This document shows, piece after piece, positions 43,023 through 51,717 of a stretch of DNA of 64,000 nucleotides (position 1 is the stretch's first letter; the number at the start of each line of letters is the position of its first letter). This DNA comes from Microlunatus lacustris (GTDB lineage: Bacteria > Actinomycetota > Actinomycetes > Propionibacteriales > Propionibacteriaceae): assembly GCA_039527025.1 (NCBI GenBank), contig BAAAJN010000006.1, forward strand, positions 248,001 through 312,000, read 5' to 3'. Both the position numbers and the translations under genes were made by a program. The notes beneath the pieces were generated by a model. It was not told where the DNA came from, did no database searches, and was given only the letters and a program-made list of their open reading frames with translations.

Positions 43023-43487
43023 TCAGCAGCCCTCGTACGCCGTGATCTCGTCGACCTTCGCACCCGAGGGGGTGCTCGGGTCGAAGACGTAGCCGAGCCA
43101 CTCCTTGGCCAGCCGGCGCGCCAGCTGCAGGCCGATGACCCGCTGGCCCAGCGTCAGGATCTGGCAGTCGTTGGAGAGGATCGAGCGCTCCACGCTGAAC
43201 GAGTCGTGGGCGACCGTCGCCCGGATGCCCGGCACCTTGTTGGCCGCGATGGCCACGCCGATGCCCGTGCCGCAGAAGAGGATGGCGCGGTCGGCCTCCC
43301 CGGCCCGGATCTTCTCCCCGGCCGCGATGGCCACCGACGGGTACGAGCCGCCGTCCAGGTCGCCGGCGTGGACGCCGAGGTCGACGACCTCGACGCGCTC
43401 GTCGGCCTGCAGGTCGGCGAGGATGGCGTCCTTGTAGTCGAAGCCGGCGCTGTCGCTGCCGACCAGCAGGCGGATCTTGTCGCTCAT
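43023..43487 (-). CDS. RpiB/LacAB-family sugar-phosphate isomerase, probably D-erythrulose-4-phosphate isomerase
   Basis: The 154-residue protein is of RpiB type: VGSDSAGFDYKDAI at the start, the catalytic cysteine in LFCGTGIGVAIAANKVPGIRA, then VAHDSFSVERSILSNDCQILTLGQRVIG. RpiB enzymes interconvert ribose 5-phosphate and ribulose 5-phosphate. Homologues beside Dak kinases and TIM-like isomerases, such as DerI in Mycobacterium smegmatis or EryI in Brucella, act on tetrulose phosphates and yield D-erythrose 4-phosphate. The position after the Dak kinase (31 bases) favours the second role. The symbols derI or rpiB both apply depending on the substrate. Confidence 0.9.
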   Translation of the reverse strand: MSDKIRLLVGSDSAGFDYKDAILADLQADERVEVVDLGVHAGDLDGGSYPSVAIAAGEKIRAGEADRAILFCGTGIGVAIAANKVPGIRATVAHDSFSVERSILSNDCQILTLGQRVIGLQLARRLAKEWLGYVFDPSTPSGAKVDEITAYEGC

Positions 43488-43518
43488 GGTGGTGTCTTCC
43501 TGTGTGGGGGGACGGAGG

Positions 43519-45246
43519 TCAGCTCGAGGGGGACGTCTCGTCGAGGACAACACCGACGGCGGTCACGATCATCCCGAGCGAGACCGCGCCCGGGTCCGGG
43601 GTGCCGATGCTGCGCTCGGCCAGCGGCCGGGCCCGGCCGATCCGCGGGGTGAGGGACGCGGTGTCCTCGGCGGCCCGGACCGCCACCTCGGCAGCGCGGC
43701 GCCAGGCCGGACCCAGCTCGGCTCCGCCCTCGACCTCGGCCTCGAGGGCGTCGACGAACGGGAACAGTGCGTCGAGCATGGTCTTGTCGCCGAGCTCGGC
43801 CTTGCTGAAGGTCTGCAGCTTCTGCACCGCCGACCGGACGGCCTCGACGACCCGGCCGGTGCTGGCCTCCTCGGTGTTGCCGACGCCCTGGCCGATGCCG
43901 TCCAGCAGCACGCCCCAGAGGATGCCGCTGGTGCCCCCGGCCCGGTCGCCGAAGGCGGCCCCGGCCGCGCTGAGCACGGTCTGCACCCCACCCCGGGTCT
44001 GCTCCGCGGCCTCGGTGGCGGCGGTCGCCCCGCGGGACATCCCGATGCCGTGGTCGCCGTCGCCGGCCACCGCGTCCAGCTGCCCGAGCTCCTCCTTGTG
44101 CTCCTCGACGCAGGCGTGCAGCGCCGCGACCGCGCGGCGGGCGACGGCGGCGGCCGCGACGGAGGCCTCGCTGGCCTCCTCGGCCGCGCCGGCGTCGGCC
44201 TGGGGCACCGCCCGCTGGCGGGGCGAGCGGCGCTGGGTCTTGACGGCGTTCCCGCGCTTGAAGGCCGGGGTGTCCGCCGGAGCGGTCCAGTAGGTCTCCA
44301 GCTCCTCGTCCAGCCAGGTCACCGAGAGCGAGCAGCCCGCCATGTCCAGGCTGGTGACCAGCTCACCCACCTCGGGGGCGACCAGCTCGACGCCGGCGTC
44401 GGCGAGCAGTGCGGCCACGTCGCCGAAGAGCACGAACAGCTCCTCGTACTTGGTGGCCCCGAGCCCGTTGAGCAGCACCGCCGCGCGGCCACCCGCGCCC
44501 TCGGGGCGCTCGGCCAGGACCTTCTCGACCAGTTGGGCGGCCAGCTCACGAGCCGGCATCCAGGGGGCGGAGCTGATCCCCGGCTCGCCGTGGATGCCCA
44601 GGCCGAAGTCCATCTGGCCGGGCTCGACGTGGAACAGCGGGGCGTCGGCCCCCGGCATCGTGCAGCCGTCGAAGGCCACGCCGAAGGAGAAGGTGGCGGC
44701 GTTGGCCGCCCGCATGACGCGCTCCACGCCGTCGAGGTCGAGGCCGGCCTCGGCGGCCGCACCACCGGTCTTGTAGACGGTGAAGGTGCCGGCGATGCCG
44801 CGGCGCTGGTCGGGCTCATCGGCCGGACCGGAGGCGATGTCGTCGGTGACCCAGACGATCCGGGTGTCGATGCCGTCGGCGCGCAGCCGGTCCGCGGCGA
44901 CGGCGAAGTTCAGCCGGTCGCCGGCGTAGTTGCCGAAGGCCAGCACGACGCCGGCCCCGCCGTCGGCCGCCCGGCCGATCCGGTAGACCTGTTCGGCGGA
45001 CGGGGACGCGAACAGGTCGCCCAGCACGGCGGCGTCGGCGAAGCCGGTGCCCACCACGCCGTTGTAGGACGGGTAGTGGCCGGAGCCGCCACCGATCAGC
45101 AGGCTGACCTTGCCCTCCCCGGGACCGCCGGCGCGGACGAAGCCGGACGCGCCCTCGACCCGCTCCACGTGGGCGGGGTAGGCGGCGGCGAAGCCCCGGA
45201 GGATCTGGTCGCGGAAGTCGGCGGGGTCGTTGTGCACGTGGGTCAT
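43519..45246 (-). CDS. Dak-family kinase (dihydroxyacetone/erythrulose kinase, DhaK-DhaL fusion)
   Basis: The 575-residue ATP-dependent kinase has the DhaK domain (about 1-335) with LIGGGSGHYPSYNG and the substrate-binding histidine in GIHGEPGISS. The DhaL domain (about 370-570) has the ADP/Mg site LDAVAGDGDHGIGMSRG and GGTSGILWG. The parts are separated by a charged linker (AFKRGNAVKTQRRSPRQRAV). Such fusions phosphorylate dihydroxyacetone or, in tetritol pathways (DerK/LerK), D- or L-erythrulose. The neighbours (polyol dehydrogenase, TIM-like and RpiB-like isomerases) point to erythrulose. The ATG at 45246 is 25 bases after deoR. Confidence 0.93.
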   Translation of the reverse strand: MTHVHNDPADFRDQILRGFAAAYPAHVERVEGASGFVRAGGPGEGKVSLLIGGGSGHYPSYNGVVGTGFADAAVLGDLFASPSAEQVYRIGRAADGGAGVVLAFGNYAGDRLNFAVAADRLRADGIDTRIVWVTDDIASGPADEPDQRRGIAGTFTVYKTGGAAAEAGLDLDGVERVMRAANAATFSFGVAFDGCTMPGADAPLFHVEPGQMDFGLGIHGEPGISSAPWMPARELAAQLVEKVLAERPEGAGGRAAVLLNGLGATKYEELFVLFGDVAALLADAGVELVAPEVGELVTSLDMAGCSLSVTWLDEELETYWTAPADTPAFKRGNAVKTQRRSPRQRAVPQADAGAAEEASEASVAAAAVARRAVAALHACVEEHKEELGQLDAVAGDGDHGIGMSRGATAATEAAEQTRGGVQTVLSAAGAAFGDRAGGTSGILWGVLLDGIGQGVGNTEEASTGRVVEAVRSAVQKLQTFSKAELGDKTMLDALFPFVDALEAEVEGGAELGPAWRRAAEVAVRAAEDTASLTPRIGRARPLAERSIGTPDPGAVSLGMIVTAVGVVLDETSPSS

Positions 45247-45271
45247 GGCGCTCCTGTGGTCCGGGCCGGCG

Positions 45272-46075
45272 CTAGGCGGCGACGGCGTAGTCGATCCCGG
45301 CGGCCGCCCAGGCCGCCAGGATCGCCGGGTCGGCCCCGGCGTCGGTGATGATCAGGTCCAGCTCGGTCAGCGACGCGATCTTCAGCAGCGCCAGCCGGCC
45401 GAGCTTGGTGTGGTCGACGAGCAGGTACTTCTTCGTGGCGGAGTTCAGCATCTCGCGCTTGAGCGCGACGATCTGCTCCTCCTGGTGGTACATGTCGGTG
45501 GCCGAGACCGCCGAGGTGGACATGAACACGGCGTCCACGTGGATGCCGCGCACCTGCTCGTTGGTCTGCACCCCGACGAAGGAGTCGTGGGCCACGTCGT
45601 AGCGGCCGCCGATCCCGATGACGGTCAGGTTGTGGTCGTGGGTGAGCTCGCTGAGCTGCCGCAGGCCGGCGACGAAGGTGGTGGCGACGTGCAGCGGGGC
45701 CCGGTCCGGCAGCCCCTCCACCATCTTGAGCGTGGTCGTGCTGTCGTCCAGCAGGATCGACATCCCCGGGTGGACGTGCTGCAGCGCCGTCTCGGCGATG
45801 GCGGTCTTCTCCGAGCCCATCGTGGCCAGCCGGTAGGACATCTGGGACTCGAAGATGCCCGACGGCTGGGCGGTGACCCCGCCGTGGAACTTGCGCACCA
45901 CGCCGCGCCGCTCGAGCTCGTCGAGGTCGCGGTGGATGGTGACGATGCTGACGCCGAACCGGGTGGCCAGGTCCTGCGCGGTGGCCGAGCCGGAGTCGAG
46001 CACCACTTCGGTGATGAGCCGCTTCCGGGTCTCGGTCTTGCGCTCGCGCGGCGAACCCGTCTCCGCTGCCGTCAT
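45272..46075 (-). CDS. DeoR-family transcriptional regulator
   Basis: The 267-residue protein has the N-terminal DeoR helix-turn-helix with signature ATAQDLATRFGVSIVTIHRDLDELERRGVVRKFHGG. The C-terminal DeoR sensor covers about 95-255 (DSTTTLKMVEGLP, VIGIGGRY, YLLVDHTKLGRLALLKIASL). Regulators of this family sense sugar phosphates. It precedes the kinase gene and should control the surrounding tetritol genes, possibly through the inverted repeats upstream of the dehydrogenase gene. The ATG at 46075 follows GAGGGACGGGA. Confidence 0.9.
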   Translation of the reverse strand: MTAAETGSPRERKTETRKRLITEVVLDSGSATAQDLATRFGVSIVTIHRDLDELERRGVVRKFHGGVTAQPSGIFESQMSYRLATMGSEKTAIAETALQHVHPGMSILLDDSTTTLKMVEGLPDRAPLHVATTFVAGLRQLSELTHDHNLTVIGIGGRYDVAHDSFVGVQTNEQVRGIHVDAVFMSTSAVSATDMYHQEEQIVALKREMLNSATKKYLLVDHTKLGRLALLKIASLTELDLIITDAGADPAILAAWAAAGIDYAVAA

Positions 46076-46164
46076 GGGCTGTCCCGTCCCTCCTCGCAGG
46101 TGTCGCGGTCCGAGCTCGTGCGGGGCCGCTGGCCGTACCCGGAGTCTCCCCCGGGCCCGGTGCC

Positions 46165-46202
46165 GCGACGCGGCGGGACCCCTCGAGGGCCCGCCGCGTC
46201 GC
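46165..46202 (-). terminator. Strong hairpin after the sugar-binding protein gene
   Basis: A perfect 13-bp stem GCGACGCGGCGGG/CCCGCCGCGTCGC with a 12-base loop lies seven bases after the binding-protein stop. It separates the transport genes from deoR and should end or reduce transcription there. Confidence 0.85.
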
Positions 46203-46208
46203 CGGGGA

Positions 46209-47210
46209 TCACTCGCTGAGGACGAAGTTGTCCAGCTTGTCGGCGTTGTCCTTGGTGATCAGGACGCAGTCGATGGCCTGCTTCTCGTCCGCGACACCGG
46301 TCTCGCCGTTGGTCAGCACGCCGTGCAGCTGCTCCACGGCCTTCGTGGTGCCCTCGACGATGGGCTGCAGGACGGTGGCCACCATCTCACCGTCGGCCAC
46401 CGCGTCGGCCGCGTCCTGGTTGCCGTCGAAGCCCAGGACCTTGACCTGGTCGAGCTTCTTGGCCTCCTTCAGGGCGTTGATCGCGCCGAGCGCCATCTCG
46501 TCGTTGCCGGCGATCACCCCGTCGATGTCGGGGTTCTTGGACAGCAGCGACTCCATCTTCTCCTGGCCCTCCTGGCGGTCCCAGTTGGCGATCTCCTCAC
46601 CGACCTCCTCGAGGTCGGGGTACTGGGAGATGACCGACGCGTAGCCGTCGGAGCGGACCTGCGCGTTGTTGTCGCTGGGCTTGCCGAGCAGCTCGACGTA
46701 GGTGCCCTTGAACTCCATCGCCTCGGCCCACGCCTCGGCGCCGGCCACGGCGCCCTGGGCGTTGTTGGAGACGATCTGGGCCTTGGCCAGGCCGGTCTTG
46801 CTGATCTCGGCGTTGACCAGCACCACCGGGATCTCGGCGTCGACCAGCTTCTGGACGGCGGCGACGCTCTCGTCGGCCCCGGCCGGGTCCAGCACGACGC
46901 CGGCGACCTTGTCGTTGATCGCGGTCTCGATGAGGCTGTTCTGGGTCTCGGGGTCGTTCTCGTGCGCGTTGGTGGTGGTCTGGTAGCCGAGCTTCTCGGC
47001 CTCGGCCACGGCCGTGTCGACCTCGGCCTTCCAGTACGGGTTCGAGGGGTCGACGGTGATGACGGCGATGGTGCCGCCGGCGGACGCCGCCGACGAGGAG
47101 GCGCCGGAGGCGGCCGGCTCGGCGGCGTCACCGCCGCCACCGCCGCAGGCGGCGAGGCTGAGCAGGACCGCGCTGGCGAGCGCGGTGCGGAGGACCAGGC
47201 GAGGTCGCAT
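46209..47210 (-). CDS. Sugar/polyol ABC transporter substrate-binding lipoprotein, CUT2 (RbsB-like)
   Basis: The 333-residue protein has a lipoprotein signal (LSLAAC, C22), a Ser/Ala/Gly-rich linker, then the ribose-type binding fold: IAVITVDPSNPYWKAEVDTAVAEAEKLGY, DKVAGVVLDPAGAD, VVLVNAEI and PDIDGVIAGNDEMALGAINALKEA. It ends with VLGFDGNQDAADAV. CUT2 proteins bind monosaccharides and small polyols; in tetritol gene clusters the homologue binds threitol or erythritol. ATG at 47210 follows AAGGAACTCC. It is the last gene of the transport operon, 99 bases after the permease and ahead of the hairpin terminator. Confidence 0.93.
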   Translation of the reverse strand: MRPRLVLRTALASAVLLSLAACGGGGGDAAEPAASGASSSAASAGGTIAVITVDPSNPYWKAEVDTAVAEAEKLGYQTTTNAHENDPETQNSLIETAINDKVAGVVLDPAGADESVAAVQKLVDAEIPVVLVNAEISKTGLAKAQIVSNNAQGAVAGAEAWAEAMEFKGTYVELLGKPSDNNAQVRSDGYASVISQYPDLEEVGEEIANWDRQEGQEKMESLLSKNPDIDGVIAGNDEMALGAINALKEAKKLDQVKVLGFDGNQDAADAVADGEMVATVLQPIVEGTTKAVEQLHGVLTNGETGVADEKQAIDCVLITKDNADKLDNFVLSE

Positions 47211-47309
47211 GGAGTTCCTTTCAGGGTGGGGCACGGCGGTGTGGACGGGCCCTGCGGTCGTCCGGGGAGTCCCCCGGGACGGGTCGTACGGGTCGAGCAG
47301 TCGTACGGA

Positions 47310-48446
47310 TCAGACGGGACGGGCCGCCGGGGGCGTCGCGTCCCGGCTGGCCGCCTTGGCGTTGGCGACGGCGCGGCGGGCGCTGCGACGTCGCTGGATG
47401 ATCTGCTGGATCTGGTCGACGGCCACCGCGAGGATGATCACGGCACCGGTGATGACCTGCTGCCAGAAGGGCGAGACGCCGACGATGACCAGGCCGTTGG
47501 CCAGGAAGCCGATGACGAAGGCGCCGATGATGGTGCCGCGCACGGTGCCGCGGCCGCCGGACAGCGCGGCGCCGCCGATGACCACCGCCGCGATGGCGTT
47601 CAGCTCGTAGAACTGGCCGAGGTCGGCAGTCGAGGAGCTGATGTTGGCCATCTGCAGGATGCCCACCACGCCGGCGCAGAACCCCGAGATCACGTAGATC
47701 CGGGTCTGCACGCGCTTGACCGGGACGCCGGACAGCTGGGCCGCGCGCTCGTTGCTGCCGGTGGCGTAGAGCCAGCGGCCGAACGGCGTCCGGGTCAGCA
47801 GGATGGAGAAGACGACGGCCAGGATGATCATGACCCAGGCCGAGATGGGCAGCCCCAGCGGCCGGCTGGCGAAGACCTCGAAGAAGCCGGTGTTGCCGAG
47901 GTAGTCCTGCCCGCTCAGCTCGTTGGTGATGTTCTGGCCGTTGAGCAGCACCTGGGTGAGGCCGCGGGCCACGTAGAGCATGCCCAGGGTGACGATGAAC
48001 GGGGCCAGGTTGAGCCGGGCGATCAACAACCCGTTCACCCAGCCCACGAGCATGCCGACCGCGACCGAGAGGACGACGATCACCCACACCTGGGGGAACA
48101 TGATCGCCTGCGTGAGCGGGAGGTCGAGCCCCCGGAACAGGTTGCCGGCCACGGCGGCGGTCAACCCCACGGTGGAGCCGACCGACAGGTCGATGCCGCC
48201 GTTGAGGATCACCATCAGCATGCCGAGGGCGACGATGGCGTTGAAGGCCACCTGCTTGGTGATCGTGGTCAGGTTGCCCGTGGTCAGGTAGTTGTCACTC
48301 ATCACCGCGAAGATCGCCACGATGATCACCAGGGCGATCAGCGCCCGGCCCTCCATCAGGACGGCGTTGAGGTTGAACGAGCGGGTCGGGGTGCTGCCGC
48401 CCGCGCTGGGGCCGGCCGCGGGCGCCGGGGCGGTGGTGGTGCTCAT
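47310..48446 (-). CDS. Sugar/polyol ABC transporter permease, CUT2 (RbsC-like)
   Basis: The 378-residue membrane protein has about ten helices and the RbsC motifs MLMVILNGGIDLSVGSTVGLTA, NGLLIARLNLAPFIVTLGML, YATGSNERAAQLSGVPV, INAIAAVVIGGAALSGGRGTV and GLVIVGVSPFWQQVITGAVIILAVAVDQ. It homodimerises and associates with the double ATPase. The ATG at 48446 shares a base with the ATPase stop (TGATG). A basic cytosolic tail ends it. Confidence 0.94.
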   Translation of the reverse strand: MSTTTAPAPAAGPSAGGSTPTRSFNLNAVLMEGRALIALVIIVAIFAVMSDNYLTTGNLTTITKQVAFNAIVALGMLMVILNGGIDLSVGSTVGLTAAVAGNLFRGLDLPLTQAIMFPQVWVIVVLSVAVGMLVGWVNGLLIARLNLAPFIVTLGMLYVARGLTQVLLNGQNITNELSGQDYLGNTGFFEVFASRPLGLPISAWVMIILAVVFSILLTRTPFGRWLYATGSNERAAQLSGVPVKRVQTRIYVISGFCAGVVGILQMANISSSTADLGQFYELNAIAAVVIGGAALSGGRGTVRGTIIGAFVIGFLANGLVIVGVSPFWQQVITGAVIILAVAVDQIQQIIQRRRSARRAVANAKAASRDATPPAARPV

Positions 48447-50035
48447 CAGGAGGCTCCGTTCGGCTCGTGCTGGAAGTCGGTGTCGTGCTCGCCGGAGGCG
48501 GCCATGATGTCGTCGCGGGTGCAGGTGCGCGGGTCGAACTCGCGCACGATCCGGCCCTTGCTCATCACGAGGACCCGGTGGGACGCGGTCAGCGCCTCGC
48601 CGACCTCGGAGGTGACGTAGAGGACGCCGAGGCCCCGGGCGGCCTCGCGGAAGAGGAGCGAGAAGATCTCGCCCTTCGCGCCCACGTCGATGCCCCGGGT
48701 CGGCTCGTCGAGCAGCAGCACCTCCGGGTCGGTCAGCAGCATCTTGCCGATGACCACCTTCTGCTGGTTGCCGCCGGAGAGCGAGGTGATCAGCGCGCCG
48801 GGGCCGGCGGTCTTGACCCGGACGTCGGAGATCTCCCGCTCGACGTTCACCCGCTCGGCCCTGCGGTTGAGGAACCAGTTCTTGACCGTGGACAGCAGGC
48901 TGGGCAGTGACATGTTGGCGCCGACGCTCATCATCTGCACCAGGCCGTCGCGCTGCCGGTCCTCCGGCACCAGGCCCAGGCCCAGCTCGATCCGCTCGGC
49001 GATGGTGCGCCCGGCGAGGTCGGCGCCGCCCAGCAGCACGCGACCGCCGGACAGCGGGTCCCGGCCGGCCAGGGCCTCCATCAGCTCGGTGCGGCCGGCG
49101 CCCATCAGCCCGTAGAGGCAGACGATCTCGCCCTGGCGGACGTCGAGGGACACGTCGTCGACCGCCACCCGGCCGGTGTCCAGCTCGGCGACGGTGACGT
49201 TCTGGATGGACAGCGCCACGTCGCCGTAGTCCCGCGGCTCGTCGCGGAAGTCGTAGTCGGCCTCGCGGCCGACCATCTGGCGCACGACCCAGCTGAGGTC
49301 GATGTCGGCGGCGTCGGCGGTGGCCACCAGGTCGCCGTCGCGGAACACCACGGCGTGGTCGGCGATCTCGATCGCCTCCTCGAGGTGGTGGCTGATGTAG
49401 ACGATGGCGACCCCGTTGGCGGTCAGGTCGCGGATCACCTTGAACAGCACCTCGACCTCGCTCGCGCTCAGCGCGGAGGTCGGCTCGTCCATGATCAGGA
49501 TGCGGGTGTCGGCGGCCAGCGCCCGGGCGATCTCGATGATCTGCTGCTGCCCGACGCGGAGGTCCTGGACCAGCGTCGAGGCCTTGATCGGCTCCTCGAG
49601 CCGGCGCATCAGGTCCTCGGTGATCTCCCGCTCGCGGCCGTAGTCGACCGCCCCGGTGCGGGTCCGCAGCTCGCGGCCGATGAAGATGTTGTCGCGGACG
49701 CTGAGGTTGGCGCAGAGGTTCAGCTCCTGGTGGATGATCGAGATCCCGCGCTCGACGGCGTCGGTCGTCCCCGTCAGGGTCACCGGCTCGCCGTCCAGCA
49801 CCAGCTGGCCGGCCGAGGGCTGCTCGACGCCGGAGAGGATCTTCATCAGCGTCGACTTGCCGGCGCCGTTCTCGCCGAACAGCACGGTGACCTTGCCGCG
49901 CCGGACCTCGAAGTTGACGCCCTTGAGCGCTCGGGTGACCCCGTAGGTCTTGGCGATGTCGACCGCGCGCAGGACGACGTCGCCGTCCGCCCCGGCGGCC
50001 GGCGCCGGCACGGCCTCGACGGTGCCGGCGCTCAC
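48446..50035 (-). CDS. Sugar/polyol ABC transporter ATP-binding protein, CUT2 (RbsA-like, two domains)
   Basis: The 529-residue protein has two ATPase domains. The first has Walker A GENGAGKST, signature LRVGQQQIIEIARAL and Walker B ILIMDEPTSALSASE. The second has the degenerate Walker A GLMGAGRTE usual for RbsA, signature SLSGGNQQKVVIGKML and Walker B LLLDEPTRGIDVGAKGE. It powers the neighbouring permease. GTG at 50035 overlaps the DUF2291 gene stop (GTGA). Confidence 0.95.
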   Translation of the reverse strand: MSAGTVEAVPAPAAGADGDVVLRAVDIAKTYGVTRALKGVNFEVRRGKVTVLFGENGAGKSTLMKILSGVEQPSAGQLVLDGEPVTLTGTTDAVERGISIIHQELNLCANLSVRDNIFIGRELRTRTGAVDYGREREITEDLMRRLEEPIKASTLVQDLRVGQQQIIEIARALAADTRILIMDEPTSALSASEVEVLFKVIRDLTANGVAIVYISHHLEEAIEIADHAVVFRDGDLVATADAADIDLSWVVRQMVGREADYDFRDEPRDYGDVALSIQNVTVAELDTGRVAVDDVSLDVRQGEIVCLYGLMGAGRTELMEALAGRDPLSGGRVLLGGADLAGRTIAERIELGLGLVPEDRQRDGLVQMMSVGANMSLPSLLSTVKNWFLNRRAERVNVEREISDVRVKTAGPGALITSLSGGNQQKVVIGKMLLTDPEVLLLDEPTRGIDVGAKGEIFSLLFREAARGLGVLYVTSEVGEALTASHRVLVMSKGRIVREFDPRTCTRDDIMAASGEHDTDFQHEPNGAS

Positions 50036-50697
50036 GAGCCGACCTCGACCGAGACCGGCTGCACGTTGACCGGCTTGGCCCGCGGGACGGCGCTGCCGGT
50101 GGCCTGCACGCCGACGGCGCCGAGCACGGTGACCTGCTCGCCCTCGAGGCTGCCGGGGTCCGGCACGCTCTCCTCGACCCCGGCGAGCATCAGCTTCTTC
50201 AGCTCGTCGCCCACGTACTGGTAGGCGGTCTGGCCCGGGGCGTCGGCGAACTTGAAGCCCATCACGTCGCGGACCACGCTGCCGTTGACGGCGGTGCTGA
50301 GTGGCACCAGGACCGGAGTCTGGCCGGGCACCCCGTCGACCTCCACCCGCAGGGAGGCGTCGCTGGCCTCCACCACGGTGCCGGTCAGCTCCACCGGGAA
50401 GACGTAGGAGCCCTCGGCCGGGACGGTGGCTTCGTACTGCTCGGCCGCGGCAGCCACGTCAGCCTGCATCGCGGGCACGACCTCGCCGAGCGGCTGGGCC
50501 CGGCCCGGCAGCTCCTCCGCGGCCTTGGCGTACAGGTCGGTGGCGACCTGGGCCGGGTCGAAGGGCTTCGGGGCGATGGCCGCCACCTCGGCGGGGGTGA
50601 GGAACTTGGTGTTCAGCGCCATGGCCACCACCAGGGCCACGAGGACCACGGCCCCGATAATACGGGCCCGGGTGCGGGATCGATGCGCTCTCTGCAT
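50032..50697 (-). CDS. DUF2291-family membrane-anchored protein
   Basis: The 221-residue protein has a basic N-terminus, one helix (IIGAVVLVALVVAMALNTKFL) and a periplasmic-side domain with FDPAQVATDLYAKAAEELP, YVFPVELTGTVVEASDASLRVEVDG, VPLSTAVNGSVVRDVMGFKFAD and QTAYQYVGDELKKLMLAG. DUF2291 proteins of unknown function are repeatedly found next to CUT2 transporters and tetritol genes, so a role in uptake is likely. No lipobox cysteine is present here. ATG 50697 follows AAGGAGCACC; the longer frame is rejected. Confidence 0.85.
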   Translation of the reverse strand: MQRAHRSRTRARIIGAVVLVALVVAMALNTKFLTPAEVAAIAPKPFDPAQVATDLYAKAAEELPGRAQPLGEVVPAMQADVAAAAEQYEATVPAEGSYVFPVELTGTVVEASDASLRVEVDGVPGQTPVLVPLSTAVNGSVVRDVMGFKFADAPGQTAYQYVGDELKKLMLAGVEESVPDPGSLEGEQVTVLGAVGVQATGSAVPRAKPVNVQPVSVEVGS

Positions 50698-50765
50698 CAG
50701 GTGCTCCTTCAAGCTGGGGGCGGGCAGCGGCGCCACGCCCAGGGTCCGGCCAGCCGGACCCGAGG

Positions 50766-50817
50766 AACGTACCGGACCTGCCGCGATATTTGCAACGAAT
50801 GGTGAAAAGTTTTCGTT
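50766..50817 (-). promoter_or_regulatory. Candidate promoter and palindrome before the transport operon
   Basis: On the minus strand TTGCAA (50790-50795) is 18 bases before TACGTT (50766-50771), a fair -35/-10 pair. Overlapping it upstream is the inverted repeat AACGAA-N12-TTCGTT (50794-50817). This AT-rich island in the 174-base gap suggests that the transporter has its own promoter apart from the dehydrogenase/isomerase pair. Confidence 0.5.
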
Positions 50818-50871
50818 CTGCGCTGCGGGAGAGGTGGGCTGGCGTCCGTGCCCGAGCGACGACCGGGGAGC

Positions 50872-51717
50872 TCAGGAGCGCCGGGCGGCGAACGGGGCGC
50901 AGAGCTCGAGCAGTCGGAGGTAGCCCTCGACGTGCCAGCCCGCGCGGCCGACGAACAGGCCGTCGGTGTGCGGGTCGGTGAGCAGCTCCTCGGCGTTGTC
51001 GGGGTGCACGCCCCCGCCGTAGAGCACCGCCAGCGGGGAGCCGCCACCGGCGGCCTCGGCGACCACCGAGGCGATCAGGGCCATCACCGGGGCGATCTGG
51101 TCCTGGGTGGCGGGGCGGCCGTGCTCGCCGATCGCCCAGATCGGTTCGTAGGCGACCAGGACGCGGGCGACGTCGGCCGGCTCGACCTCGGCCAGGGCGG
51201 CGCGCAGCTGGGCGGCCACGAAGTCGGCCGCCCCTCCGGCGTCGCGGACCTCGAGCGGCTCCCCGACGCAGACCAGCGGCACCAGCCCGTGCCGCAGCGC
51301 GGCGGCGGCCTTGAGGGCGACGGTGCGGTCGGTCTCCCCGAAGCTGGCCCGCCGCTCGGAGTGGCCCATCTCGACGATGCGGGCACCGGCGTCGGCCACC
51401 ATCCGCATCGAGACCTCCCCGGTGCCGGCCCCCTCCGGACCCCAGTGCGCGTTCTGGGCGCCGAGCAGCACGGGCGAGCCGGCCGGCAGCCGGTCCCGGA
51501 CGTGCGCGAGGGCCGTGTGCGCGGGCAGCACGAAGGGCTGCAGCCCGGCCGGGATCTCCGCCGCCGCCAGCGCGTCGACGAAGGCCGCCGCCTCCGCGAG
51601 GGTCTTGTTCATCTTCCAGCTGGTGCCCACCCAGAGGGCACCCCGCCCCGGCGTCGGCGGGCGCGCCGAGCCGGAGGGCGCCGCCGCGACGGCGCCCTCC
51701 GGGACCGACCCGGTCAC
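50872..51717 (-). CDS. Triosephosphate isomerase-like protein, probably L-erythrulose-1-phosphate isomerase
   Basis: The 281-residue TIM barrel has the active-site Lys in GTSWKMNK, the His in EMGHSERRASFGE and the Glu in AYEPIWAIGEHGRPAT, then the phosphate loop VLYGGGVHPDNA. Such TpiA paralogues in tetritol clusters (LerI of Mycobacterium smegmatis, EryH of Brucella) interconvert L-erythrulose 1-phosphate and D-erythrulose 4-phosphate. A housekeeping tpiA would be expected near gap/pgk, not here. The GTG at 51717 overlaps the dehydrogenase stop (GTGA), and about 30 N-terminal residues are an Ala/Pro-rich extension. The much longer upstream frame is a shadow. Confidence 0.9.
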   Translation of the reverse strand: MTGSVPEGAVAAAPSGSARPPTPGRGALWVGTSWKMNKTLAEAAAFVDALAAAEIPAGLQPFVLPAHTALAHVRDRLPAGSPVLLGAQNAHWGPEGAGTGEVSMRMVADAGARIVEMGHSERRASFGETDRTVALKAAAALRHGLVPLVCVGEPLEVRDAGGAADFVAAQLRAALAEVEPADVARVLVAYEPIWAIGEHGRPATQDQIAPVMALIASVVAEAAGGGSPLAVLYGGGVHPDNAEELLTDPHTDGLFVGRAGWHVEGYLRLLELCAPFAARRS

